The position numbers and the translations under genes are program-made. The notes beneath the pieces are model-generated. The model made no database searches and had not been told where the DNA came from. It saw only the letters and a program-made list of their open reading frames with translations. 13,678 nt of DNA from Spirochaetaceae bacterium (lineage in GTDB: Bacteria; Spirochaetota; Spirochaetia; Treponematales; Breznakiellaceae): the NCBI GenBank assembly GCA_031268255.1, contig JAIRXO010000197.1:1-13678 (forward strand), written 5' to 3'. Shown here one piece after another: positions 1-6,033 of the stretch (within the stretch, counting starts at the first letter, position 1; the number at the start of each line of letters is the position of its first letter).

Positions 1-392
1 CATTCGCCGACATACCTGAGTACCGACGCCCTGCAGGCTTCGTTGAAGCGGGCCACGCCGTAGCGTTCTATATCGGTCTTGGAGTTGAGGCCCAGTTCTT
101 TTTCGATGAGGTTTTCTACAGGGAGGCCGTGGCAATCCCAGCCGAAGCGGCGCTCGACTTTTTTGCCTTTCATGGTCTGGTAGCGGGGTATGATGTCCTT
201 GATGGTGCTGGGGACAAAATGGCCGAAATGGGGCAGGCCGGTGGCAAAGGGGGGGCCGTCATAAAACACATACTCCCCGGCTCCCTCGCGGCGGGAAATT
301 GATTTTTTGAAAATATCGTTTTTCTCCCAAAAAGAGAGTATTTCTTCTTCGAGCCTGGGGAAACTTACCCTGGGGTCCACATTCTTATACAC
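1..392 (-). CDS. ileS: isoleucyl-tRNA synthetase, N-terminal part (cut by window edge)
   Basis: Charges tRNA-Ile with isoleucine in the cytoplasm. Only the first 130 codons lie in the window. The protein begins VYKNVDPRVSFPRLEEEIL and then shows YDGPPFATGLPHFGH, where HFGH is the class I HIGH ATP-binding signature in the form typical of the eukaryote-like IleS subfamily. It continues with a GWDCHGLPVE segment, standard for IleS. I chose the GTG at 392-390 because AGGAG lies six bases upstream and the protein starts as IleS proteins usually do. The gene is divergent from rex. A perfect 14-base tandem duplication lies directly upstream and includes the ribosome site. I see no T-box element in the short leader. 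The identity is very safe; the substrate assignment rests on family likeness over the N-terminus only. Confidence 0.95.
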   Translation of the reverse strand, partial: MYKNVDPRVSFPRLEEEILSFWEKNDIFKKSISRREGAGEYVFYDGPPFATGLPHFGHFVPSTIKDIIPRYQTMKGKKVERRFGWDCHGLPVENLIEKELGLNSKTDIERYGVARFNEACRASVLRYVGE

Positions 393-399
393 AATCCGC

Positions 400-427
400 T
401 CCTGGCTTACTATTCCTGGCTTACTAT
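400..427. repeat. 14-bp perfect tandem duplication at the ileS ribosome site
   Basis: TCCTGGCTTACTAT occurs twice head to tail (400-413 and 414-427, plus-strand reading). On the ileS strand each copy ends in CCAGGA, so the Shine-Dalgarno-like sequence is duplicated; the copy next to the GTG start is at the right distance. Confidence 0.9.
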
Positions 428-511
428 GCCACAGGCGGCGGAATTTTTCCAGTAGAGCCGGGGGCTCCGCGTTAAACCTGGGACCGCTTTACTGAATGTA
501 AAAATAAGTAT

Positions 512-542
512 AAATTTGAGGTGATTTTAAGATGACAAATTT
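512..542 (+). promoter_or_regulatory. Inverted repeat enclosing the rex leader ribosome site
   Basis: AAATTTG (512-518) and CAAATTT (536-542) are perfect 7-base complements. The 17-base loop holds the GAGGTG ribosome site (the first G is in the stem) and the ATG of the leader ORF. It could be an RNA hairpin that presents or hides the start site, or an operator. It does not match the usual TTGTGA-type Rex box. A TATAAA at 509-514 could be a -10 element for rex, but no clear -35 accompanies it. Confidence 0.4.
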
Positions 543-594
543 TGAAATCGTACCCATTGGTAAGGTTTTGCCTGAAAGGAAAAATTGTGACTAA
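532..594 (+). CDS. 20-codon leader ORF overlapping the rex start
   Basis: The ORF reads MTNFEIVPIGKVLPERKNCD and then stops. GAGGTG at 518-523 sits eight bases before the ATG, a better ribosome site than most genes nearby. Its TAA (592-594) overlaps the rex GTG (587-589) by eight bases in a different frame, an arrangement typical of translational coupling. The peptide has no obvious attenuator content such as a run of one amino acid. The IVPIGKV segment faintly resembles the first strand of TrmO/YaeB-type proteins, so a gene remnant is another possibility. Translation is inferred only from the ribosome site and the overlap. Confidence 0.4.
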   Translation: MTNFEIVPIGKVLPERKNCD

Positions 595-1234
595 AAAGAA
601 AATCAGCGCCGCTCCTTCGGTACGGAGACTGCCGTCTTATCTTCATGTAATCAAACAGATCGAAAAAGAAGGCAGCGAGTATATTTCGGGAACCGTCATA
701 GCCGGGGAACTGAATCTCGAACCCATTCAGGTACGCAAGGACCTGGCCATCACGGGTATCACCGGAAAGCCCAAAAAAGGTTATCCCGCCAAGGCCCTGA
801 TCACCTCCATTGAGCGTTTCCTCGGCTGGGATGAGGTCCAGGAAGCGGTCCTTGTCGGCGTGGGCAATCTCGGCTCGGCCCTCATGGGCTACCCTGAACT
901 GCGCAGTCACGGCTTAAAGGTGGTGGCCGCCTTTGACGTAAATCCCGAAAAAATAGGGAGTTTTGTTCACGGCGTTCAGGTCTACCCTGTGGACAACATG
1001 GACAGTACCATAAAGAGTCTGGCCGTAAAGCTGGCCCTGCTCACTGTCCCCAATGCCGAGGCCCAGAAGTCGGCGGACATACTGGTCCGCGCGGGAATCA
1101 CCGCGGTCTGGAATTTCACCAAGGTCAAGCTCAAGGTTCCCGACGAGGTGATTGTGGAGAAGGAGGATATTTCCTCAGGCTATGCCATACTCCGGGTCAT
1201 GCAGCAGGCAAGAAAGAACGAAAAAAGCGAATGA
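587..1234 (+). CDS. rex: Redox-sensing transcriptional repressor Rex
   Basis: Rex binds NADH or NAD+ and releases its operators when NADH rises; targets in other bacteria are fermentative and respiratory genes. The protein has 215 residues, the usual Rex length. Residues 10-60 form the winged helix, with QVRKDL at 48-53 as in the family. The Rossmann half starts with VLVGVGNLGSAL near 89-99, the GxGxxG dinucleotide loop, followed by the AAFDVNPEKIG strand-loop. The C-terminal helix ends the protein as in other Rex dimers. The GTG at 587 is preferred because AAAGGA lies just upstream and the protein then starts as usual; a TTG at 542 would add 15 residues. It overlaps the downstream methyltransferase by ATGA. 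I found no recognisable Rex operator in the window, so autoregulation is not shown. Confidence 0.95.
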   Translation: MTKKKISAAPSVRRLPSYLHVIKQIEKEGSEYISGTVIAGELNLEPIQVRKDLAITGITGKPKKGYPAKALITSIERFLGWDEVQEAVLVGVGNLGSALMGYPELRSHGLKVVAAFDVNPEKIGSFVHGVQVYPVDNMDSTIKSLAVKLALLTVPNAEAQKSADILVRAGITAVWNFTKVKLKVPDEVIVEKEDISSGYAILRVMQQARKNEKSE

Positions 1235-2196
1235 GTTCCTCTGGAAACGAAAAGGACGCGTTTCAGGGGGAGATGCTGTACAACAGAATCCTCAAGCGTT
1301 ACCGTCATCTGAAAAAATGGGCAAAGCGGAGCGGTATTGAGGCTTTACGGCTCTATGACCGGGATATACCCGAAATCCCCCTGGTCCTTGATCTGTACGG
1401 CGACGGGGTTTCTGGCGCCCTTTTTGAACGGCCCTACGAAAAAGCCCCGGACGAGGAAGAAGCGTGGCTCGCGGTGATGCGGGACGCGGCTGCCGGAGCC
1501 CTCGGCCTGCCCCCGCGTCATATCTTTATCAAATACAGGAAGCGGCAGCGGGGCAAAGCCCAGTACGAAAAAATAAAAGGGCCTTCGTTTGAAAGGGTGA
1601 TACAGGAAGGGGGACTCAAATTCAGGGTGAACCTTTCCGACTATCTTGACGCGGGCCTTTTTCTTGACCGGAGGGCGGAGCGGGCCCATATACGCTCCCT
1701 TTCGGGCGGGAAAAAGGTGCTTAATCTCTTTTGCTATACCGCCTCTTTTTCCGTGTACGCCGCCTCGGGAGGGGCTTCCGAAGTTGATTCGGTAGACCTT
1801 TCCAATACCTACCTCAACTGGGGAAGGGCCAATTTTAATCTTAACGGATTTTCCGCGGGAAACTGCCGCTTTATCCGTTCCGATGTTTCTGCTTTTCTTG
1901 AAGAAGCCGGAAGGGAAAAACGCCGCTGGGATCTCATAGTCCTTGACCCGCCGGTTTTTTCTAATTCAAAAATGACCGGGACCGTTCTCGATTTACGGAA
2001 GGATTACATAGTTCTTGTAAACCGCTGCCTGGCCATCCTCAATCCGGGAGGCAGGCTCTGCTTCTGCGCCAGCACCCGGCGTTTTGGTTTTGACAGCTCG
2101 TCTTTCCCCGGCGCCGAAATCAGCGAATTTTCAGGCGATGCCGGGGAAGATTTTCGCGGCAGGAAAAGGCCGCCTTGTTATATAATGAGGGCCTGA
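1231..2196 (+). CDS. RlmK-type 23S rRNA methyltransferase (stand-alone)
   Basis: A class I S-adenosylmethionine-dependent methyltransferase of 321 residues. It resembles the C-terminal half of E. coli RlmKL, which makes m7G2069 in 23S rRNA. Shared landmarks are NRILKRYRHLKKWAKRSGIE near the start, LYDRDIPE, KYRKRQRGKAQYEK, and VNLSDYLDAGLFLDRR, which nearly matches the RlmK VNLTDYLDTGLFLDHR segment. Motif I is VLNLFCYTASFSVYAA from residue 163; motif IV is LDPPVFSNSK with the Asp at 239. No THUMP or RlmL domain is attached, so this is RlmK without RlmL. The related RlmI (m5C1962) family is the main alternative, but it normally carries an N-terminal PUA domain that is absent here. The start overlaps the rex stop as ATGA, so coupled translation from rex is likely. 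Methylation site is inferred by homology. Confidence 0.85.
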   Translation: MSSSGNEKDAFQGEMLYNRILKRYRHLKKWAKRSGIEALRLYDRDIPEIPLVLDLYGDGVSGALFERPYEKAPDEEEAWLAVMRDAAAGALGLPPRHIFIKYRKRQRGKAQYEKIKGPSFERVIQEGGLKFRVNLSDYLDAGLFLDRRAERAHIRSLSGGKKVLNLFCYTASFSVYAASGGASEVDSVDLSNTYLNWGRANFNLNGFSAGNCRFIRSDVSAFLEEAGREKRRWDLIVLDPPVFSNSKMTGTVLDLRKDYIVLVNRCLAILNPGGRLCFCASTRRFGFDSSSFPGAEISEFSGDAGEDFRGRKRPPCYIMRA

Positions 2197-2220
2197 ACGC
2201 GGGAATTGCGCTTCCTGTTC
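2195..2220. terminator. Possible hairpin between convergent rlmK and rpmE
   Basis: GAAC..GGAA (2195-2205) can fold on TTCC.GTTC (2212-2220) with a three-to-one internal bulge, then a moderately T-rich stretch on the plus strand. It overlaps the ends of both converging genes. The T tract is interrupted, so termination here may be weak or Rho-dependent. Confidence 0.3.
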
Positions 2221-2426
2221 TATTGCTCTTTGATATTGTACTTTTTGCGGAAACGCTCTATGCGGCCCGCGGTATCGACGAGCTTCTGCTTCCCGGTAAA
2301 AAAGGGATGGCAGGATGAGCAGATTTCGACCTTTAGGTCCCTGGCTGTTGAACGGGTTTCTATAACATTCCCGCAGGCACAGGTGATTTTGGTGAGTTCG
2401 TATTTGGGATGAATGCCTTCTCTCAT
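2220..2426 (-). CDS. rpmE: 50S ribosomal protein L31, zinc-binding form
   Basis: Small large-subunit ribosomal protein of 68 residues. It starts MREGIHPKYELTKITCACGN, the classic L31 opening. Cys16, Cys18, Cys36 and Cys39 form the CxC...CxxC zinc site of the C-plus paralogue, which in other bacteria is replaced by a zinc-free form under zinc starvation. AGAGGA lies upstream of the ATG at good spacing. It follows rho by 19 bases, a common bacterial pairing, and is probably co-transcribed with it. No zinc-free L31 paralogue is present here. Confidence 0.97.
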   Translation of the reverse strand: MREGIHPKYELTKITCACGNVIETRSTARDLKVEICSSCHPFFTGKQKLVDTAGRIERFRKKYNIKEQ

Positions 2427-2445
2427 AAAAATCCTCTTAAATTTG

Positions 2446-4161
2446 TTAGTCCATTCCGGCAGAACCGGTATTCATTGAACGCAGGAACGCCATATTATCC
2501 TTGCTTTTCTTCATCCTGTCAATCAGGAGTTCCATGATTTCGATATCGTCCATGGGGTTGATAACCTTGCGGAGTACCCATATTTTTTGCAGTTCTTCTT
2601 CCGAAAGGAGCAGTTCTTCTTTTCTGGTGCCGGATTTTTTGATATTGATGGCCGGGAAGAGCCTTCTGTCGGAAATGCGGCGGTCCAAATCTATCTCAAG
2701 GTTGCCCGTTCCCTTGAATTCCTCAAAAATAACCTCGTCCATGCGGCTGCCTGTCTCTATGAGGGCGGTGGATATGATGGTAAGGCTCCCGCCTTCTTCG
2801 ATATTCCTCGCCGCGCCGAAAAAGCGTTTGGGCTTGTGGAGGGCGTTGGAATCAACGCCGCCTGAGAGTATTTTGCCTGAGGTGGGGACGGTCTGGTTAT
2901 AGGCCCTGGCAAGGCGGGTTATGGAGTCAAGGAGTATAACGACATCCTTTTTATGCTCCACAAGGCGCTTGGCTTTTTCGAGAACCATCTCGGTAACCTG
3001 CACATGGCGGGTGGCCTGTTCGTCAAAGGTTGACGAAATAACCTCGGCCCTGACGGTCCTCTCCATGTCGGTAACTTCTTCGGGCCGCTCGTCTATGAGA
3101 AGCACGATGAGGTATACCTCAGGATGGTTGGCGGTGATGGCGTTGGCTATCTTCTGCATCATGATGGTCTTGCCGGTACGGGGAGGCGCCACGATGCGGG
3201 CACGCTGTCCCTGTCCTATGGGGCAGAAGAGGTTAATGATGCGCTCGGAGATGCCCTCGGTGGTGGTTTCCAGATCAAGTTTTTGGTCCGGGTACAGGGG
3301 GGTAAGGTTGTCAAAGGGTATGCGGTTCTGGGCCACTGTGGGGTCGTCATAGTTTACCGTTTCTACCCTGAGCATGGCAAAAAAACGCTCCTGCTCCTTG
3401 GGGCTTCTGATTTGGCCGTAGACCGTATCGCCGGTTTTGAGGGCAAAAAGCCGTATCTGGCTCGGGCTTATATAAATGTCGTCCGGTCCGGGGAGATAGG
3501 AATTCTGGGGGCTGCGCAAAAAGCCGTATCCGTCAGGAAGTATCTCCAGGGAACCATAGGCGTAGATGATGCCGCCCCGTTCGGTGTGGGCCTTGAGTAT
3601 GGAGAAGACGACTTCCTGCTTCTTCATGGCCACCATATCCTCGTGGGATATGTTGTAGCAGGACGCAAGTTCCCGTAAATCCATCATGTTAAGCCGAATA
3701 AGCTCATTAATCGAAAGCCGGGGCTTGCCGCCGTCCTGGTCAAGCCGGGGTTCGGGCTTGCCGTATATGTCGGGCATGGAAGGAAGTTTGGGCAGGGGCT
3801 GGAAAGTTCCGCCCGGAACAGGGGCCGGGGAAGGGGGCGGGGCGCCGTTTGCCGGGCCTGAAACGCCATTTGTGAAACCCGAAACGCCGTTTGCCGGGCC
3901 CGATGCGGAGCCGTTATTGCCTTCCCCGCCTGAATACGCGGCGAAACCCTGGTCCGCGCCGTTACCGGCGGCAGGACGCCGCTCGGCCTGGACCTGGGAT
4001 GCCTTACTCGGCGGTCTGCCCCGTCTGGCCTTGACCACTATGCGCCCCTCTGTTTCGCCCTCGTCGGAATAATTCCTCGCGCCCCGGGCCTGGTTTTCTT
4101 CGGCGCCTTGAGCCTCTTCGTTTTCGTTCTGCACTTTTCTGGTTCTTCTCATTATTGCCAT
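2446..4161 (-). CDS. rho: Transcription termination factor Rho with long N-terminal extension
   Basis: Hexameric RNA-dependent ATPase that terminates transcription. The 571-residue protein is about 150 longer than E. coli Rho, all at the N-terminus. Residues 1-148 look disordered: an acidic and basic start, a KARRGRPPSK patch (44-53) resembling an AT-hook, then Gly/Asn/Pro-rich repeats of SGPANGV type (87-107) and a proline-rich linker. The Rho N-terminal domain follows (about 150-195), then the RNA-binding cold-shock fold with GYGFLRSP (211-218). Walker A is APPRTGKT (325-332) and Walker B is VVILLDSITRLARAYN. The Q-loop SGGVDSNALHKPKRFFGAARN region and the R-loop lysines near KKSGTRKEELL are intact. 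GGAG lies seven bases before the ATG. Extended Rho proteins occur in several phyla, where the insert affects RNA binding or condensate behaviour; the role here is inferred. Confidence 0.97.
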   Translation of the reverse strand: MAIMRRTRKVQNENEEAQGAEENQARGARNYSDEGETEGRIVVKARRGRPPSKASQVQAERRPAAGNGADQGFAAYSGGEGNNGSASGPANGVSGFTNGVSGPANGAPPPSPAPVPGGTFQPLPKLPSMPDIYGKPEPRLDQDGGKPRLSINELIRLNMMDLRELASCYNISHEDMVAMKKQEVVFSILKAHTERGGIIYAYGSLEILPDGYGFLRSPQNSYLPGPDDIYISPSQIRLFALKTGDTVYGQIRSPKEQERFFAMLRVETVNYDDPTVAQNRIPFDNLTPLYPDQKLDLETTTEGISERIINLFCPIGQGQRARIVAPPRTGKTIMMQKIANAITANHPEVYLIVLLIDERPEEVTDMERTVRAEVISSTFDEQATRHVQVTEMVLEKAKRLVEHKKDVVILLDSITRLARAYNQTVPTSGKILSGGVDSNALHKPKRFFGAARNIEEGGSLTIISTALIETGSRMDEVIFEEFKGTGNLEIDLDRRISDRRLFPAINIKKSGTRKEELLLSEEELQKIWVLRKVINPMDDIEIMELLIDRMKKSKDNMAFLRSMNTGSAGMD

Positions 4162-4352
4162 TGACTAACTCCAACAAAAATATCACCTGGTGTATATACA
4201 TATCTACAATGGAATGGTGATTTTCTCCGGGAAATCCGAAATCCCCTTACCGGGTTTTTCCAAATATACCTTTTAAGGATCTTCAAAAGTACTTTCCTGT
4301 TTTGATTATTTACACATCTGAAAGAAACAGGGCCCTCCTGGTTTTCAGCCCC
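4162..4352 (-). promoter_or_regulatory. Long 5' leader of rho
   Basis: About 190 nt separate the predicted rho start site from its ATG. On the rho strand there is a CTGAAA/TTTCAG hairpin with inner CAGG/CCTG pairs (4318-4348) and a near-palindrome around CACCTGGTG (4180-4197) just before the ribosome site. E. coli rho is autoregulated in its leader; the same here is an inference. I see no convincing gene in this stretch. Confidence 0.4.
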
Positions 4353-4358
4353 TCTATA

Positions 4359-4387
4359 AAAATACCCTTTCCTCCTTTGTCTGTCAA
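4359..4387 (-). promoter_or_regulatory. Predicted sigma-70-type promoter of rho
   Basis: A perfect TTGACA (-35, 4387-4382) is followed after 17 bases by TATTTT (-10, 4364-4359). The -35 hexamer contains the stop codon of pncC (4386-4384). This gives rho and rpmE a promoter separate from the upstream cluster. Confidence 0.6.
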
Positions 4388-4854
4388 GATGCCGCCAAAA
4401 AAAGAATATCCACCGCGTCAGAGGCGGCGGCCCTGCGTATGCCGTTTCGTTCACCGGTATATTGAAAGCGCCGCGAAATTACCGCGCCGTCCGGCAGGGC
4501 AAGGCCCATCCACACGGTTCCCACGGGGAGGCCGGAACCGTCCCCGCCGGGACCGGCAAGGCCGGTTACCGAAAGGCCGTATTCAGCGCCGCTTTTTTTC
4601 TTTGCCCCCAGGGCCATGGCCCGGGAGGTCTCCTCGCTTACCGCGCCGTGGCGGGCGATAAACTCAGGCTCTATGCCCAGCATCGCCGCCTTGGCGTTAT
4701 TTGTATAGGTAACAAAAGAACCCCAAAGCACCTCTGAGGCTCCGGGTACGGCGGCGATGCCCGCGGCGATAAGCCCGCCGGTACAGGACTCGGCCAGGGC
4801 CAGGCGCAGGGATTTTGACCTGAAAAGCGCCACCAGGGCCGCCTCGTCAGCCAT
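4384..4854 (-). CDS. pncC: Nicotinamide-nucleotide amidohydrolase (CinA C-terminal domain protein)
   Basis: Deamidates nicotinamide mononucleotide to nicotinate mononucleotide, returning it to NAD synthesis. The protein has 156 residues and is the stand-alone C-terminal domain; full-length CinA carries an extra N-terminal MoaB-like domain that is absent here. Key landmarks are LALAESCTGGLIA (18-30), which holds the conserved Ser, the SVTGLAGPGGDGSGLPVGTVW stretch (95-115), and VSEETSRAMA between them. The ATG lies inside the last codons of the bactofilin gene (8-base overlap) and the ribosome site is weak, so translation is probably coupled. Its TGA is embedded in the -35 element of the rho promoter. 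The enzyme call rests on family membership; it has sometimes been annotated only as competence/damage-inducible protein. Confidence 0.9.
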   Translation of the reverse strand: MADEAALVALFRSKSLRLALAESCTGGLIAAGIAAVPGASEVLWGSFVTYTNNAKAAMLGIEPEFIARHGAVSEETSRAMALGAKKKSGAEYGLSVTGLAGPGGDGSGLPVGTVWMGLALPDGAVISRRFQYTGERNGIRRAAASDAVDILFLAAS

Positions 4855-5269
4855 TGCGCTGTAATTCCGCCTTTATTTCCTCGGCGGGACGGGAAAAAAT
4901 CTCCACATCCTTTTCGGTGCTGGTCATGCTGCACTGCCCCTCAAAAAGCACCCCGTCGGCTATGCGGAGGCGCAGCGCCTTGACATCGCCCCGCACCTCG
5001 GCGCCGGGAAACATATCAACCTTGTCCGAGGCGGTAATGGAACCGGAAACCGTACCGTAGACAATGAGAGACGATACGGAGATACGGTCCGTTTCTACCA
5101 CCGCGCCCTTGTCAATAATCAGGGCGCCTCTGGCGTCTATGGTTCCCTTGAATTTCCCCTGTATCTTGAGGGTTTCCTTAAAACGGAGATAGCCGCTAAA
5201 ACTCGTGGTGTTTCCAAAAACCACCGCGGGGACCGTCTCTCTCCTGGAAGATTCAACGCTCTTTGTCAT
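4847..5269 (-). CDS. Bactofilin-family cytoskeletal protein
   Basis: Bactofilins polymerise without nucleotide into a beta-helical filament and place cell-wall or shape factors; in spirochaetes they are linked to cell shape and motility. The 140-residue protein has the family layout: a short, polar N-terminal tail (1-18), a central beta-helix of short hydrophobic repeats (about 20-115), and a charged C-terminal tail (116-140). Typical phrases are LKIQGKFKGTI, ALIIDKGAVVE, LIVYGTVSGSITASDKVDMFPGAEVRGDV. AAGGATGG just upstream of the ATG overlaps the stop of the response regulator, so the two are tightly coupled. It overlaps pncC at its end. No peptidase of the M23 type, a common bactofilin partner, is adjacent. 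Confidence 0.92.
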   Translation of the reverse strand: MTKSVESSRRETVPAVVFGNTTSFSGYLRFKETLKIQGKFKGTIDARGALIIDKGAVVETDRISVSSLIVYGTVSGSITASDKVDMFPGAEVRGDVKALRLRIADGVLFEGQCSMTSTEKDVEIFSRPAEEIKAELQRNG

Positions 5270-5278
5270 GATCCATCC

Positions 5279-5998
5279 TTAAAGCTGCTTCAGTTCCGAA
5301 TCCGGGGGACGGCGCATATTGTCTTCCAGAGCCTGAAGGCCGATTTCTTTCTTTTTGAGGGTCTCCCATTCGGTCATGGTATGTTCTATGCGGGCGTCAA
5401 GCTCGGCTATGTTCTTCCGCACCAGGGCTGTTTTTTCCCTGAGCAGGGCAATGAAGTTGGGCAGAGAACTGCCGTCGAGACTGCCGCCCGAAAAACCGGC
5501 GATTACGCCGTCAAGTTCGTCTATGCTGGAAAGAAAAACCGTTACGTTGTTTTTTATGTCCGCGTTAAGGTCCTCGGCAAGACTAAGCCGGGATTCCCTG
5601 GCGATAATCTGCCCCCACAGTTCCCTGCCGCGCAGCACCGCCCGGATACGGGCAAGGACCACGGAAAAATTATAGGGCTTGGTGATATAATCGTCCACGC
5701 CCAGTTCAAACCCTTCAACCTTATCCTTTACATCATCCATGGCGGAAAACATGATAATCGGTATCTGGCGGTACTGGGGATCAGATTTGAGGGTTCTGGT
5801 AACTTCCCAGCCGGAAAGCCTGGGCATAATATTATCGAGGATAATAAGATCGGGCACAAAACTCTTGACCTTTTCCAGGGCCTCAACGCCGTCTCCGGCT
5901 TTTTCCACTATAAAACCCAGTTTGGAGAGCATGAGGTCAAAGAACTCAAGGTTTATTGACTCATCGTCCACAATGAGTATTTTTTTTCTGGAGTTCAT
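5279..5998 (-). CDS. Response regulator with REC domain and helical C-terminal region
   Basis: A 239-residue protein with a phosphoacceptor receiver domain (about 4-122). Expected residues are present: the acidic pair Asp11-Asp12, phosphorylation site Asp55 in LIILDNIMP, Ser85 in MFSAMDD, and Lys107 in DYITKPYNF. The remaining 115 residues are mostly helical and charged and show no winged helix, GGDEF, HD or other output domain that I recognise. I prefer the ATG at 5998 because AAGGA lies eight bases before it; an ATG at 6007 lies inside that ribosome site. It is downstream of lnt and ten bases before the bactofilin gene, so it may tune bactofilin or envelope functions. No histidine kinase is in the window. 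Confidence 0.9.
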   Translation of the reverse strand: MNSRKKILIVDDESINLEFFDLMLSKLGFIVEKAGDGVEALEKVKSFVPDLIILDNIMPRLSGWEVTRTLKSDPQYRQIPIIMFSAMDDVKDKVEGFELGVDDYITKPYNFSVVLARIRAVLRGRELWGQIIARESRLSLAEDLNADIKNNVTVFLSSIDELDGVIAGFSGGSLDGSSLPNFIALLREKTALVRKNIAELDARIEHTMTEWETLKKKEIGLQALEDNMRRPPDSELKQL

Positions 5999-6033
5999 CG
6001 CTTCCATCCTTTTATGTTTCGCACAATACTATT

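Noticed and set aside
393..531. T-box or other tRNA-sensing leader for ileS
   Set aside because: No T-box consensus and too little space between the divergent genes for one.
4152..4454. 100-codon minus-strand frame open through the whole rho leader
   Set aside because: It starts out of frame inside pncC, has no ribosome site, and its translation looks like random basic sequence. It is better read as leader RNA.
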